The position numbers and the translations under genes were made by a program. Shown here in pieces: positions 9,566 to 18,082 of a DNA stretch of 64,000 nt (the stretch's first letter is position 1; each line of letters begins with the position of its first letter). The notes beneath the pieces are model-generated. The model worked only from the letters and a program-made list of their open reading frames with translations, was not told the origin of the DNA and did no database searches. The stretch is from Haemophilus haemolyticus. GTDB taxonomy: Bacteria > Pseudomonadota > Gammaproteobacteria > Enterobacterales > Pasteurellaceae. The stretch is taken from the NCBI RefSeq assembly GCF_003352385.1, contig NZ_CP031243.1, forward strand, positions 1,342,501 to 1,406,500, in the 5' to 3' direction.

Positions 9566-11695
9566 TTATGGAAGCCCCTTTACCCTGAATGCGAATATCC
9601 CTGTAGAGAATAATTCACCTTGCGTGTTGTCTAATTGACTAACAATATTCAATACCTGAGAAGAAACCGAATAAACCCCACCTTGTTTATTGTCCAATTG
9701 CTGAGCATTCACCTCAGCCTTACCCGCAAGAATACCCTGTGTTGGTACTGATTGCGCACTCCCTTTAGTATTTTGGTTATTTAGATTAGTGGTATTAACC
9801 GTTAAATCACCCTGTGCTTGAATGAGTGAACCTGTATTGCCGACTTTTTGGTTATTAATATCCCTTGCAATATTTAACGTTGAAGAACCGTCAGCAACAA
9901 TCATTCCAGCTTGGTTATCCACGGATAATGCTGTTAAAGTTAAATCTTTACCACTTAGCAACCGTCCTTCTCGATTATTTAAGAATTGATTTTGCTGGGT
10001 AAGACTCATATTGCCACCAGAAAGTATTAAGCCTTTTTCATTATTTAATCCTTGTTCTAGGTTTAATGAGAAATCACGCGCACCTTGGCTTGCCCATCGA
10101 CCATGTTGATTCTCCACCCTTTGTGCGGTTGCATTAATCCAATCCGCTTTTAAATTAGCATGCTGCGTCAAAAGTTGAGAAGGTGTACGCAATCCGATCT
10201 CGTTTTTTGCAACGAGCGTCGCTTGATTTGCATTAATATCCCCCTCATGAGCCACAATATGAACATCCTGGCCACTTGTCTGACTATCGCTAACATCGAC
10301 TGTTTGAGCTTGAACATCAACCTTACCAGAGGCAATATTTTTCCCTTTTGCAACAGTTGTTTTTACTGTTTTTATTTCAAGATTTTTAGTCTCACCAACC
10401 TCATCAACTTCGCGGACTTTACCATTTTCCTCAACACCCGCAGCTAATACAGAAGATTTGCCCGCTTCGACCGAATCCGCTTGATAACGAATATGTCCAC
10501 CAGAAATAGTCGAGCCCATCTGAGTAATTTTATTTTTAGCATCAACTAGAACATCACCTCGTGCTGTTTCAACTTTACCCTTTTGAACAAAATCAGACTT
10601 GGTTTTGATTTGGATATCTTGTTTACCGCTAATCACCCCTTCATTAACAATACGGCCTTGACTATCAATCTTCACCTCACCCGCCGATGCACCAATGTGC
10701 CCCGCATTGCGTACGCCAAGGCCTTGGCCGTTATCCACTAAATGGATTTTCTCTGCATACATCCCGCCCAATTGGCTTACATCCACACTATAGCTTTGGT
10801 TTTCACTTTGCGTATCAGAAGTGCGGTCGGTTTTATCGGTGTTTTTATCACCCACGTACACAACCGAATCATTGGTACGGTCAACGTTATTTTTACCTGT
10901 GGTAACTTTAATGTCTTTTTTCGACCAAACCCCACCATTGATTTCCGCTTTATCAGCGATAATATCGGTGTAATCAGATTGACTGTTATTCATCCCTTTT
11001 GGGCCAACAGTCACCTTACCGCCTTTTACACGATAGCCTTTCAACTCGCCATTTTCTACTTCTGCTTTACCGGTTGTTAGCGTTGTTCGCCCAGCATTAA
11101 TCACACCACAGCCATCACATTGGATACCACTTGGGTTGGCAATAACGACATCTGCTTTTTTGCCTGCAACTTCCACATAACCTTTTAAACGGCTTGGGTT
11201 AGCAGAGTTTACCTCGTTAAGAATGACTTTCGCTTCACCGCGAGCAAGATTCGGGTTACCTTGCACCCAGCCCGCCATTTGCGTTTGTGTTGCTTTACGG
11301 GCATTGTTTAACACGGCGCCTTTTTCTGCCACATCAAATTGTGAATATTGGTTACGTGATACCCCACCTGCACTTGGTGTTTGAATATTTACTTGCGGTA
11401 AACCATTCGCTGTTTGAAGTACTATGGGTTGTTGATTACCCGGTGCTGATTTATCTGCACGAATGGCCATATCTTCGGCATGAGCAGAAGGCGTTAAAAA
11501 GACGAAGCCTAATGCTAACATTAAGCTGAAATGAATAGGATTAAGTGAAAGTGCGGTTGAAAACAGCCCTATTTTTTCTTGTTCTGAGCTCACATTTTCA
11601 CTTTGTGCTTTACCTTGAGATTTTGCTAGCTCAGATACCACGACAAGCTGATTTAATACACGGCTAAAAATCACTTTATAATGACGTTTATTCAT
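9566..11695 (-). CDS. TpsA/CdiA exoprotein, N-terminal secretion domain (fragment)
   Basis: 709 residues from ATG 11695. It opens with an extended signal peptide (MNKRHYKVIFSRVLNQLVVV) followed by a second hydrophobic core and cleavage after SAHA at about residue 74. Residues about 80-270 are the TPS/haemagglutination-activity domain, with NPNLARGEAKVILNEVN and ADVVIANPSGIQCDGCGVIN, the hallmarks recognised by TpsB transporters. Beta-helical repeats follow. It ends GELFSTGIFAFRVKGLP after a one-base deletion. Because the secretion domain is intact, a truncated passenger could still be exported if TpsB worked. It lies 69 bases downstream of tpsB. Confidence 0.9.
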   Translation of the reverse strand: MNKRHYKVIFSRVLNQLVVVSELAKSQGKAQSENVSSEQEKIGLFSTALSLNPIHFSLMLALGFVFLTPSAHAEDMAIRADKSAPGNQQPIVLQTANGLPQVNIQTPSAGGVSRNQYSQFDVAEKGAVLNNARKATQTQMAGWVQGNPNLARGEAKVILNEVNSANPSRLKGYVEVAGKKADVVIANPSGIQCDGCGVINAGRTTLTTGKAEVENGELKGYRVKGGKVTVGPKGMNNSQSDYTDIIADKAEINGGVWSKKDIKVTTGKNNVDRTNDSVVYVGDKNTDKTDRTSDTQSENQSYSVDVSQLGGMYAEKIHLVDNGQGLGVRNAGHIGASAGEVKIDSQGRIVNEGVISGKQDIQIKTKSDFVQKGKVETARGDVLVDAKNKITQMGSTISGGHIRYQADSVEAGKSSVLAAGVEENGKVREVDEVGETKNLEIKTVKTTVAKGKNIASGKVDVQAQTVDVSDSQTSGQDVHIVAHEGDINANQATLVAKNEIGLRTPSQLLTQHANLKADWINATAQRVENQHGRWASQGARDFSLNLEQGLNNEKGLILSGGNMSLTQQNQFLNNREGRLLSGKDLTLTALSVDNQAGMIVADGSSTLNIARDINNQKVGNTGSLIQAQGDLTVNTTNLNNQNTKGSAQSVPTQGILAGKAEVNAQQLDNKQGGVYSVSSQVLNIVSQLDNTQGELFSTGIFAFRVKGLP

Positions 11696-11764
11696 TTTTT
11701 AATTTCCTTTAAGTTTTAAATTCTGTTTGGTTTTAATCAATTTATTCATCTAAAAGCGTGAGCA

Positions 11765-13288
11765 TTAAAAACGGTAGCTCACATTAAATCCAGTTGTCAC
11801 ATGACTGGTTCTAAATCCTTCCGGTTTTTTAATTGGAACACCTACGAAATAATCATAGTTAATGCCCCATAGTTTGCCACGAAGTCCAATTGCGCCCCCC
11901 ATTAGGCTGTCACCAATTTGAAGCTCTTCTTGGCTAGAGTGCACTTTACCTCGGTCAATCCCTAAATAAAGCTCATGTCCCTTATTGGCGATATTCCAAC
12001 CGAGCTCATTTCGCCATAACCAACCTTTTTCACCAGAAAGCGATAGCTCGCCATCAAACCCTCGCACGGTATAACGCCCACCAATACTAAATTTATCTTG
12101 TTGTGTTAAAGGTGTGCCGTTCCATTGTCCATTCCAGCTTGTGTTAAAGCGGAAAGGTTGATTGCCGATAGTGAAAGGATAGGTAAAATCAACGCCTGCA
12201 GTAAAAATCTGCATGCGGGAAGTGCCTTCACCAAACTCTTCTTCCGGTGCAGGTAAGGATTTATTCCCACCCGTACCACGTTTATAGTTCGCAAACAGTT
12301 GTAACACTGTTTCACCAATGTATTGGGTGTGATTAAGCCCCACTTCCCAACCTGCCGTTCGACGACGTTGCACTTCAATTTCGGTGTCATTGATATAGTT
12401 ATGCGATTTTTTTGTCCATAACGCGGCATTCACATAGGTTTTGTGAAGACTTCCACGAGATAATAAGCGACTTAAGTTCGCTTTCATTTGTTGGCTTTCA
12501 CCTGAATAGGTATAAGACTCAAACGCGCCCGCTACCGTTTGGTGATAAGAATATTTTGAACCGGAAAGGGTCAAGAGATAGTTCTTCCAAGGAATAGAAT
12601 AATAGAGACTGACATTTTTACTGCCATAATCGCCTTCCGCATCATCGCTATTACGCTTAAAGCTACGCGTACCACTGATATAGAACATATCATTGAGGGT
12701 TAGCACGTTATCCCAAGAAAACGTGGCTGAACCTTGTAAACGCCCCGTAGCTTTACTGCCTGAATCATCTAACCCCAAGGTTAAATGGAAAGGTAAGCGT
12801 TGCTTATAAGCAATCACCACGTCTGTTTCACCGACTGCATTCGTTGGCACAAGCTCCATATTCGCATCAGCACTCGGTACGCGTTTTAAGTTTTCTAAAC
12901 CCTGTTCAATATTGCGAATATTTAATATATCCCCCTGCGCCATTGGCATGGCAAACCATAAGGTACCTCGGGTGGCAAACGGAATCGTACTTTGGTCTTG
13001 TAATTGAATACGGCCTACTTTACCCGGAATCACGGTTAACACGAGCATGCCTGAACGCAAATCCTGTGGCTCGACCACCACGCGGGTAGTGACATAACCC
13101 AAATCAATTAAACGATTTTGAATACGACGAAGTAATACATTAATCCCCTCAGAGCCAATACAAGTAGGCAGCGCAAAATCACGCCCAGCATAAACTGACT
13201 TTAATGCCCAAGAGAATCGGCTTGGTTGGATTAATTTAAGGGAAGAGGCTGATGAACTTTCTTCAGCTTGATAATCGGTCAGCACCAA
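11765..13288 (-). CDS. TpsB transporter, POTRA and beta-barrel part (fragment)
   Basis: 507 residues. POTRA-type sequence spans residues about 30-130 (SEGINVLLRRIQNRLIDLGY, then GMLVLTVIPGKVGRIQL). The barrel follows with alternating aromatic strands; GGRYTVRGFDGELSLSGEKG near residue 400 is the conserved loop-6 region, and the last residues TGFNVSYRF fit outer-membrane insertion. Its start lacks a signal peptide, confirming it is the downstream half of a broken gene. Confidence 0.88.
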   Translation of the reverse strand: MVLTDYQAEESSSASSLKLIQPSRFSWALKSVYAGRDFALPTCIGSEGINVLLRRIQNRLIDLGYVTTRVVVEPQDLRSGMLVLTVIPGKVGRIQLQDQSTIPFATRGTLWFAMPMAQGDILNIRNIEQGLENLKRVPSADANMELVPTNAVGETDVVIAYKQRLPFHLTLGLDDSGSKATGRLQGSATFSWDNVLTLNDMFYISGTRSFKRNSDDAEGDYGSKNVSLYYSIPWKNYLLTLSGSKYSYHQTVAGAFESYTYSGESQQMKANLSRLLSRGSLHKTYVNAALWTKKSHNYINDTEIEVQRRRTAGWEVGLNHTQYIGETVLQLFANYKRGTGGNKSLPAPEEEFGEGTSRMQIFTAGVDFTYPFTIGNQPFRFNTSWNGQWNGTPLTQQDKFSIGGRYTVRGFDGELSLSGEKGWLWRNELGWNIANKGHELYLGIDRGKVHSSQEELQIGDSLMGGAIGLRGKLWGINYDYFVGVPIKKPEGFRTSHVTTGFNVSYRF

Positions 13289-13536
13289 TTGATTGATAGG
13301 AAAACATTGTGATTCATTCTGCGGAAAGCCACGAGAGGCTTCTTTTCCCCCTCTAAACGCACATTTGCGGATTGTGTTTGCTGGGCTAAGATAGCCGCAT
13401 CTTGTTCCGCTTGTTGCCTCTGTTGTTTGGCATCGATTTGTTTTTCTAAATTGGCATTTGGTGAGCTTGGCGCTGAAAAACCAAAAGGTGAAATAAATAA
13501 TAAACTAGAAAGAAAAAAGTGTGAGGATTTTTTCAT
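13279..13536 (-). CDS. TpsB transporter, signal peptide and plug-helix part (fragment)
   Basis: 85 residues from ATG 13536. Signal peptide of about 21 residues, then a Gln/Ala-rich helix like the FhaC plug helix, then VRLEGEKKPLVAF before the frame is lost and ends RRMNHNVFLSINWC. The sequence beyond matches the family only in the next frame. Confidence 0.82.
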   Translation of the reverse strand: MKKSSHFFLSSLLFISPFGFSAPSSPNANLEKQIDAKQQRQQAEQDAAILAQQTQSANVRLEGEKKPLVAFRRMNHNVFLSINWC

Positions 13537-13572
13537 TGTTACCCTAAAGATAAAGTTATTAATGAATTATGG

Positions 13573-13587
13573 TTGATAAGATATCAA
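13573..13587. promoter_or_regulatory. Perfect palindrome upstream of tpsB
   Basis: TTGATA, AGA, TATCAA lies 37-51 bases before the tpsB start. It looks like an FNR box but the spacing between the TTGAT and ATCAA halves is five, not four, so FNR binding is doubtful. A regulator operator or chance AT-rich palindrome are both possible. Confidence 0.3.
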
Positions 13588-13652
13588 AATCTATTTAAAA
13601 AAACTATAAAGTTTACATCAGTAATTTCTTTTATTTTTCATTAGTTTAAATA

Positions 13653-13690
13653 TAAAAAAAATCTGCATCAAACTTGGGCTTGATGCAGAT
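13653..13690 (-). terminator. Terminator of the glycogen operon, after glgP
   Basis: ATCTGCATCAA and TTGATGCAGAT form a perfect 11-base stem. On the minus strand it is followed by a run of eight T. It separates glgP from the tps locus. Confidence 0.85.
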
Positions 13691-13718
13691 AATTTGTTTA
13701 TTGGCCATTAATATAAAA

Positions 13719-16184
13719 TTAATCACCTAATTGAACAGGCTCAACTTTCCAAATTCTCTCTGCGTACTCTTTAATCGTGCGGTCAGATGAGAAGAAGCCC
13801 ATATTCACGATATTTTGAATGGTGCTTTCAATCCATTGGTCGCGTTGTTTGTATTTTTCATCTACGGCTTTTTGAGTTTCTACATAACTACGGAAATCAG
13901 CGAAAGCTTGATAATAATCGTGGTATTGCAAGCCTTGTAATAGTTGATGATAACGTTGAGGATCTTCTGGTGAGAATTTACCCTCAATAATTTGATCCAC
14001 GACTGTGCGTAATTGAGCATCATTTTGATAGTATTCAAACGAGCGATACCCTTCTCGACGAAGTTGCTCAACTTGTTCCACAGTGTTGCCGAAAATAAAG
14101 ATGTTATCTTTACCCACGTTTTCCAAGATCTCTACGTTTGCACCGTCAAGTGTACCGAGTGTCAATGCGCCATTTAAGGCAAATTTCATATTACTAGTAC
14201 CTGATGCTTCAGTACCTGCAAGGGAGATTTGCTCTGAAATATCCGCTGCTGGAATAATTAACTGGGCAAGGCTCACGCTGTAATTTGGAATAAATACAAC
14301 TTTTAAACGGCCTTTCAAACGCTCATCATTATTGATGACATTTGCAACATCATTAATTAAATGGATGGTTTGTTTCGCTGCATAATAAGCCGAAGCGGCT
14401 TTACCAGCTAAAATAAATACGCGCGGTTGCCAATCTTGTTCAGGATGAGCAAGCATTTCATTATAGCGAGCAATAATATGTAATACGTTCAACATTTGAC
14501 GTTTATATTCGTGAATACGTTTTACTTGCACGTCAAATAAAGCATGCGGGTCAAGCTCTACCCCTAACTCGCGTTTTACGTACTCCGCTAATTTTACTTT
14601 GTTGGCAAATTTAATATCAGCAACAGCCTCTTTAAATGCTTTTTCTTGTGCGAATGGTTTGAGTTTTGCGATTTGGCTTAAATCGCAACGCCATTCTGAG
14701 CCGATATATTTATCAAACAATGCGGCTAATTGTGGATTCGCAACGGCTAACCAACGACGCGGTGTGATACCATTTGTTACATTGGTAAAGCGTTCTGGGA
14801 AAATACGAGCAAAATCTGCAAAGGTTGAAGTCACCATTAAATCAGAATGAATTTCTGCGACCCCGTTAATTTTGTGTGAACCTACCACGGATAGCCATCC
14901 CATACGCACTTTACGTTGGTAGCCTTCTTCGATAAGAGAAACGCGACGGATAAAATCGTTGTCAGTCGTCACATAAGTGCGGACATATTCTAAGAAATGA
15001 TCGTTAATTTCAAAAATCATCTGTAAATGACGCGGTAAGATTTTCGCCATCATTTCCACTGGCCAAGTTTCTAATGCTTCCGACATCAAAGTATGGCAGG
15101 TGTAAGAGAAAATATTACGCGTCATCTCCCACGCTTTTTTCCACTCGAAACCTTCATCGTCCACTAAAATACGCATTAATTCAGGAATCGCTAACGCTGG
15201 GTGGGTATCGTTTAAGTGGATTGCCACTTTGTCAGCCAAGTTTTCAAGGCTATCGTGGGTGCGTTTGTGACGGCGTAAAATATCTTGAAGTGATGCAGAG
15301 ACTAAGAAATACTCTTGACGTAAACGCAATTCGCGACCATTCCACGTAGAATCATCAGGGTAAAGCACGCGAGATAAGTTTTTATTTGAGGAGTGTTCTT
15401 CCAATGCGGCTAAATGTTCGCCACGGTTGAAGTCGGCAAGGTTAAACACTTCGCCCGCGTGTGCCGACCATAAACGTAATGTCGCCGCAGAATTATTTTG
15501 ATAACCTGGAATCATTTGGTCGTAAGCAAGTGCGGTCACTTTTTCGGTATCTTGCCAAATACATTTTTTGCCTTCGAAATGAATGTTTCCGCCAAATTCT
15601 ACGGTAAAGCGTTTAGAGGGGCGAATAAATTCCCACGGGGCACCTTTTTCAAGCCATGCATCTGGGCGTTCTACTTGCTGACCGTTTTCAATTTTTTGGC
15701 GGAACATACCATATTCATAACGAATACCGTACCCCATACCTGGTAAACCAAGGGTCGCAATCGAATCCATAAAGCAAGCAGCTAAACGACCTAAACCGCC
15801 ATTACCTAAACCAGGATCAACTTCTTTTTCTAAAATCTCTTCTAAATCCACATTTAATTCAGAAAGTGCTTCTTGTGCTAATCCATAAATGCCTTCTGCA
15901 ATCATCGCATTAGATAGCGTACGTCCGATTAAAAATTCCATTGAAAGGTAGTAAACACGGCGAGAATCTTCTGCTCGAGTTTGGCGAGCAGTGGTAATCC
16001 AACCCTCTGTTACTAAATCACGCACAGCGTGGAGTGTTGCATTTAGCCAATCGCGTTGGCTAGCTTCACGTGGAGAGCGACCGATTAAGAAAATGAGTTT
16101 GTAAACGATTGATTTTTTAATCGCTTCAACGGTCATTTCAGGACGATTATATTGGAATGGAGAATCAAAGTTATCCATTATCAT
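13719..16184 (-). CDS. glgP: Glycogen/maltodextrin phosphorylase
   Basis: Releases glucose-1-phosphate from glycogen chains with pyridoxal phosphate as cofactor; cytoplasmic. 821 residues, normal for bacterial GlgP. The active-site lysine region [20 protein letters not shown] and the nearby [10 protein letters not shown] are intact, as are [16 protein letters not shown] and [14 protein letters not shown]. It is the last gene of the run malQ-glgB-glgX-glgC-glgA-glgP. 243 bases separate it from glgA, holding a degenerate repeat and a strong hairpin, so it may be partly uncoupled. A second Met (MDNF) two codons in is an alternative start. Confidence 0.97.
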   Translation of the reverse strand: MIMDNFDSPFQYNRPEMTVEAIKKSIVYKLIFLIGRSPREASQRDWLNATLHAVRDLVTEGWITTARQTRAEDSRRVYYLSMEFLIGRTLSNAMIAEGIYGLAQEALSELNVDLEEILEKEVDPGLGNGGLGRLAACFMDSIATLGLPGMGYGIRYEYGMFRQKIENGQQVERPDAWLEKGAPWEFIRPSKRFTVEFGGNIHFEGKKCIWQDTEKVTALAYDQMIPGYQNNSAATLRLWSAHAGEVFNLADFNRGEHLAALEEHSSNKNLSRVLYPDDSTWNGRELRLRQEYFLVSASLQDILRRHKRTHDSLENLADKVAIHLNDTHPALAIPELMRILVDDEGFEWKKAWEMTRNIFSYTCHTLMSEALETWPVEMMAKILPRHLQMIFEINDHFLEYVRTYVTTDNDFIRRVSLIEEGYQRKVRMGWLSVVGSHKINGVAEIHSDLMVTSTFADFARIFPERFTNVTNGITPRRWLAVANPQLAALFDKYIGSEWRCDLSQIAKLKPFAQEKAFKEAVADIKFANKVKLAEYVKRELGVELDPHALFDVQVKRIHEYKRQMLNVLHIIARYNEMLAHPEQDWQPRVFILAGKAASAYYAAKQTIHLINDVANVINNDERLKGRLKVVFIPNYSVSLAQLIIPAADISEQISLAGTEASGTSNMKFALNGALTLGTLDGANVEILENVGKDNIFIFGNTVEQVEQLRREGYRSFEYYQNDAQLRTVVDQIIEGKFSPEDPQRYHQLLQGLQYHDYYQAFADFRSYVETQKAVDEKYKQRDQWIESTIQNIVNMGFFSSDRTIKEYAERIWKVEPVQLGD

Positions 16185-16220
16185 AGGTAAAACCTCTATT
16201 AGAATGCTAAGAAATGATTA

Positions 16221-16320
16221 ACGTAGGGTGTAATGAATTTGCAAAATTCACGCACGTTTGCAAAAATCAATCAAAATTTGACCGCTCTTTGAGTGCGTGA
16301 ATGTTGTTCACTCAGCCTAC
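16221..16320. repeat. Degenerate intergenic repeat between glgA and glgP
   Basis: Begins ACGTAGGGTG and ends CAGCCTAC, with internal complementary parts (AATTCACGCAC and GTGCGTGAAT). This is the pattern of small palindromic intergenic elements scattered in many gamma-proteobacteria. Similar GTAGGG-bounded sequences occur at about 17951-18025 and 21401-21472 in the same operon. Confidence 0.5.
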
Positions 16321-16365
16321 AAAAGTAGTTCAAATTTTATGCTTATCTTTGTAAAAAACAAGCCC

Positions 16366-16408
16366 AATCACACCGCTTGCAAAAGATTCTTTCACAAGCG
16401 GTGTGATT
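16366..16408. repeat. Hairpin built on Apl-type uptake-signal cores
   Basis: AATCACACCGCTTG and CAAGCGGTGTGATT form a perfect 14-base stem with a 15-base loop. The arm contains ACAAGCGGT, the uptake-signal core of the Actinobacillus pleuropneumoniae group, whereas the rest of the window uses AAGTGCGGT. It follows glgA and lacks a close T-run, so a terminator role is uncertain. Confidence 0.65.
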
Positions 16409-16427
16409 GTTAAGTTTACGAATAAAA

Positions 16428-17858
16428 CTACAAGCGTTCATAAAGCGTTCTATATTGCTCTGCAGCTTTACGCCAGCTGAAGTCTTGTTCCATTGCATCG
16501 GTGCGAACCATCGACCACGCACGCGGTTTTTGCCATAAGGCAAAGGCACGTTGCAAGCAATGGCGGAGAGCTTCAGGAGTTGCACTTTCAAACACAAAAC
16601 CTGTTGCGGTGCGAGCTTTAATACTTTCTGAGGTGCTATCCACCACCGTATCCGCCAAACCACCCGTTTTACGAACGAGTGGCAGTGTGCCATATTGCAA
16701 ACCATAAAGTTGGGTTAAGCCACAAGGTTCGAAACGGCTTGGCACTAAAATCACATCGCCACCTGCCACCATTAAATGCGAAAGGGCTTCATCATAGCCG
16801 ATTTTTACCGCAATATTGTTAGGATATTGCACTGCAAGCTCACGAATACCTTGTTCCAAGTGCGGTGCACCTGAACCTAAAATCATCAACTGCCCGCCTT
16901 GTTTTACAATTTCATCCGCACTTTCAATCAATAAATCCACGCCTTTTTGTTCGGTTAAACGGGTGACCATCACAAATACCAAGGCAGATCCATCTTGTGG
17001 CAAATTGAAATACGCTTGCAATTCGGCTTTATTTTTCTTTTTGCCTGCCATATATTTCAGTTTGTAATGGTGCGGAATGTATTGATCCACGTTTGGATGC
17101 CAAATATTTTCGTCCACGCCGTTTAATATCCCCACCAAACGACCTTGAGTTTTTAAGCCAGAAAGTAAGCCTTGTAAACCGTAGGCAAATTCTGGTGTCG
17201 TGATTTCTTCTGCATAAGTTGGGCTTACCGCCGTGCTTGCATCAGAATAGAACAATCCTGATTTTAAATAAGAAATTTGTCCGAATAACTCCAGACCGTC
17301 CACATTAAACATGCCTGCTGGCAAACCAATTTCGTACAAATGATGATAAGAAAACTGCCCTTGATACGCCAAGTTATGAATAGTGAACACCGATTTTGCT
17401 GGACGACCTTTATTGAACAGATATGCTGCACATAAGCCAGCGTGCCAGTCATGAGCATGTACCACTTCTGCACGCCACCAGCTATCCAACCCAGTGGCAA
17501 GCTCTGCCCCCACCCAACCGAGCAAGGCAAAACGTTTGTAGTTGTCGCCGTAATCGTTGTAATAAGCATCGTGATACGGATTGCCCTCGCGACCGTATAA
17601 GTGCGGTGCGTCAATCAAATAGATCCCGACACCGTTATATTCTCCATAACGCAACACCACGTGCCCAGCGAAGTTATCAAATTCCGCCACAACTTGGGTA
17701 TTCGGAATCCCTGCTGTAATTGCAGGATAAGCAGGCAATAAAACGCGAGCATCCAGCCCGATTTGGTTCTGTGCTTGGGGTAATGCCCCTAAAACATCGG
17801 CAAGCCCGCCTGTTTTTAAGAGCGGATAGAGTTCCGAGCAAACGTGTAAGATTTTCAT
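16428..17858 (-). CDS. glgA: Glycogen synthase (ADP-glucose)
   Basis: GT5 enzyme that adds glucose from ADP-glucose to growing glycogen. 476 residues, as in E. coli. Starts MKILHVCSELYPLLKTGGLADVLGALP, with the KTGGL ADP-glucose loop, and carries the C-terminal EPCGLTQLYGLQYGTLPLVRKTGGLADTV signature split here by frame of reading: EPCGLTQLYG then VRKTGGLADTV. It receives substrate from GlgC, encoded upstream. A 224-base gap before it contains an uptake-signal hairpin and a GTAGGG repeat. Confidence 0.97.
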   Translation of the reverse strand: MKILHVCSELYPLLKTGGLADVLGALPQAQNQIGLDARVLLPAYPAITAGIPNTQVVAEFDNFAGHVVLRYGEYNGVGIYLIDAPHLYGREGNPYHDAYYNDYGDNYKRFALLGWVGAELATGLDSWWRAEVVHAHDWHAGLCAAYLFNKGRPAKSVFTIHNLAYQGQFSYHHLYEIGLPAGMFNVDGLELFGQISYLKSGLFYSDASTAVSPTYAEEITTPEFAYGLQGLLSGLKTQGRLVGILNGVDENIWHPNVDQYIPHHYKLKYMAGKKKNKAELQAYFNLPQDGSALVFVMVTRLTEQKGVDLLIESADEIVKQGGQLMILGSGAPHLEQGIRELAVQYPNNIAVKIGYDEALSHLMVAGGDVILVPSRFEPCGLTQLYGLQYGTLPLVRKTGGLADTVVDSTSESIKARTATGFVFESATPEALRHCLQRAFALWQKPRAWSMVRTDAMEQDFSWRKAAEQYRTLYERL

Positions 17859-17950
17859 TTAATCTTCCTATTTTTTAATAATAACGCGTAGGGTTGTTAT
17901 ATTACCCAATCTTTACTCTCACAAGGTAAGTAATAACTACCTTTACATCC

Positions 17951-18025
17951 GTAGGGTGGGCGTAAGCCCACGAAATAGTAAAATATCCGTGATAATGCGT
18001 GGGTTTACACCACTCCATACGCTAC
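17951..18025. repeat. Imperfect palindromic intergenic repeat between glgC and glgA
   Basis: GTAGGGTGGGCGTAAGCCCACG at the left and CGTGGGTTTACACCACTCC with a terminal GCTACC at the right form a long imperfect inverted repeat. It resembles the widespread GTAGGGTGGG elements of gamma-proteobacteria. Confidence 0.55.
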
Positions 18026-18049
18026 CTTTGGGGCTAAAAGAAAGATTAT

Positions 18050-18075
18050 AAGTGCGGTCAAAATTAACCGCACTT
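18050..18075 (-). terminator. Inverted uptake-signal pair after glgC
   Basis: AAGTGCGGT and ACCGCACTT face each other over eight bases, just past the glgC stop. Such paired uptake signals commonly serve as terminators in Haemophilus; here the T-run is weak, so read-through into glgA is likely. Confidence 0.55.
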
Positions 18076-18082
18076 TTCATCC

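Larger units (their letters stand above)
3233..11695 (-). pseudogene. CdiA/TpsA-family exoprotein gene, split by two frameshifts
   Basis: Joined across its frameshifts this gene would encode about 2,820 residues: an extended signal peptide, a TPS secretion domain, a long filamentous haemagglutinin repeat region, a hydrophobic pretoxin segment and a C-terminal toxin domain. Frame 1 breaks at about 9594-9602, where CAGGGATATTCGC would need one more A (GGG AAT ATT CGC) to continue as STGNIRIQGKG. Frame 2 breaks at about 3728-3731, where GTTAGAGCTTGC has one base too many; removing it gives GGTALVELAGAGKVAGK. Neither site is a simple-sequence repeat. Five Hin-type uptake signals lie inside (4890, 6816, 9288, 10819, 11549), so the gene has been in a Haemophilus background for some time. 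The three pieces are listed separately. Confidence 0.85.
11765..13536 (-). pseudogene. TpsB/ShlB/FhaC-family outer-membrane transporter gene with a frameshift
   Basis: Two-partner secretion pore that would export the TpsA protein encoded downstream. The N-terminal 85-residue frame (13279-13536) has a signal peptide (SSLLFISPFGFSA) and a Gln-rich helix (QQRQQAEQDAAILAQQTQ). The 507-residue frame (11765-13288) holds the POTRA region (SEGINVLLRRIQNRLIDLGY) and the 16-strand barrel, including the loop-6 motif VRGFDGE and a terminal Phe. The two join cleanly if one T is restored in GTGGCTTTCCGCAG near 13324-13327, giving VAFPQNESQCF. Restored length is about 588 residues, normal for the family. 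The break falls between the plug helix and POTRA 1, so the protein is presumably not made. Confidence 0.87.

Noticed and set aside
9566..9610. Treating the 709- and 1,940-residue frames as two separate genes
   Set aside because: The second has no true start, and sequence upstream of its first Met continues as haemagglutinin repeat up to the frameshift.
13573..13587. FNR box before tpsB
   Set aside because: The spacing between halves is five instead of four; kept only as an unnamed palindrome.
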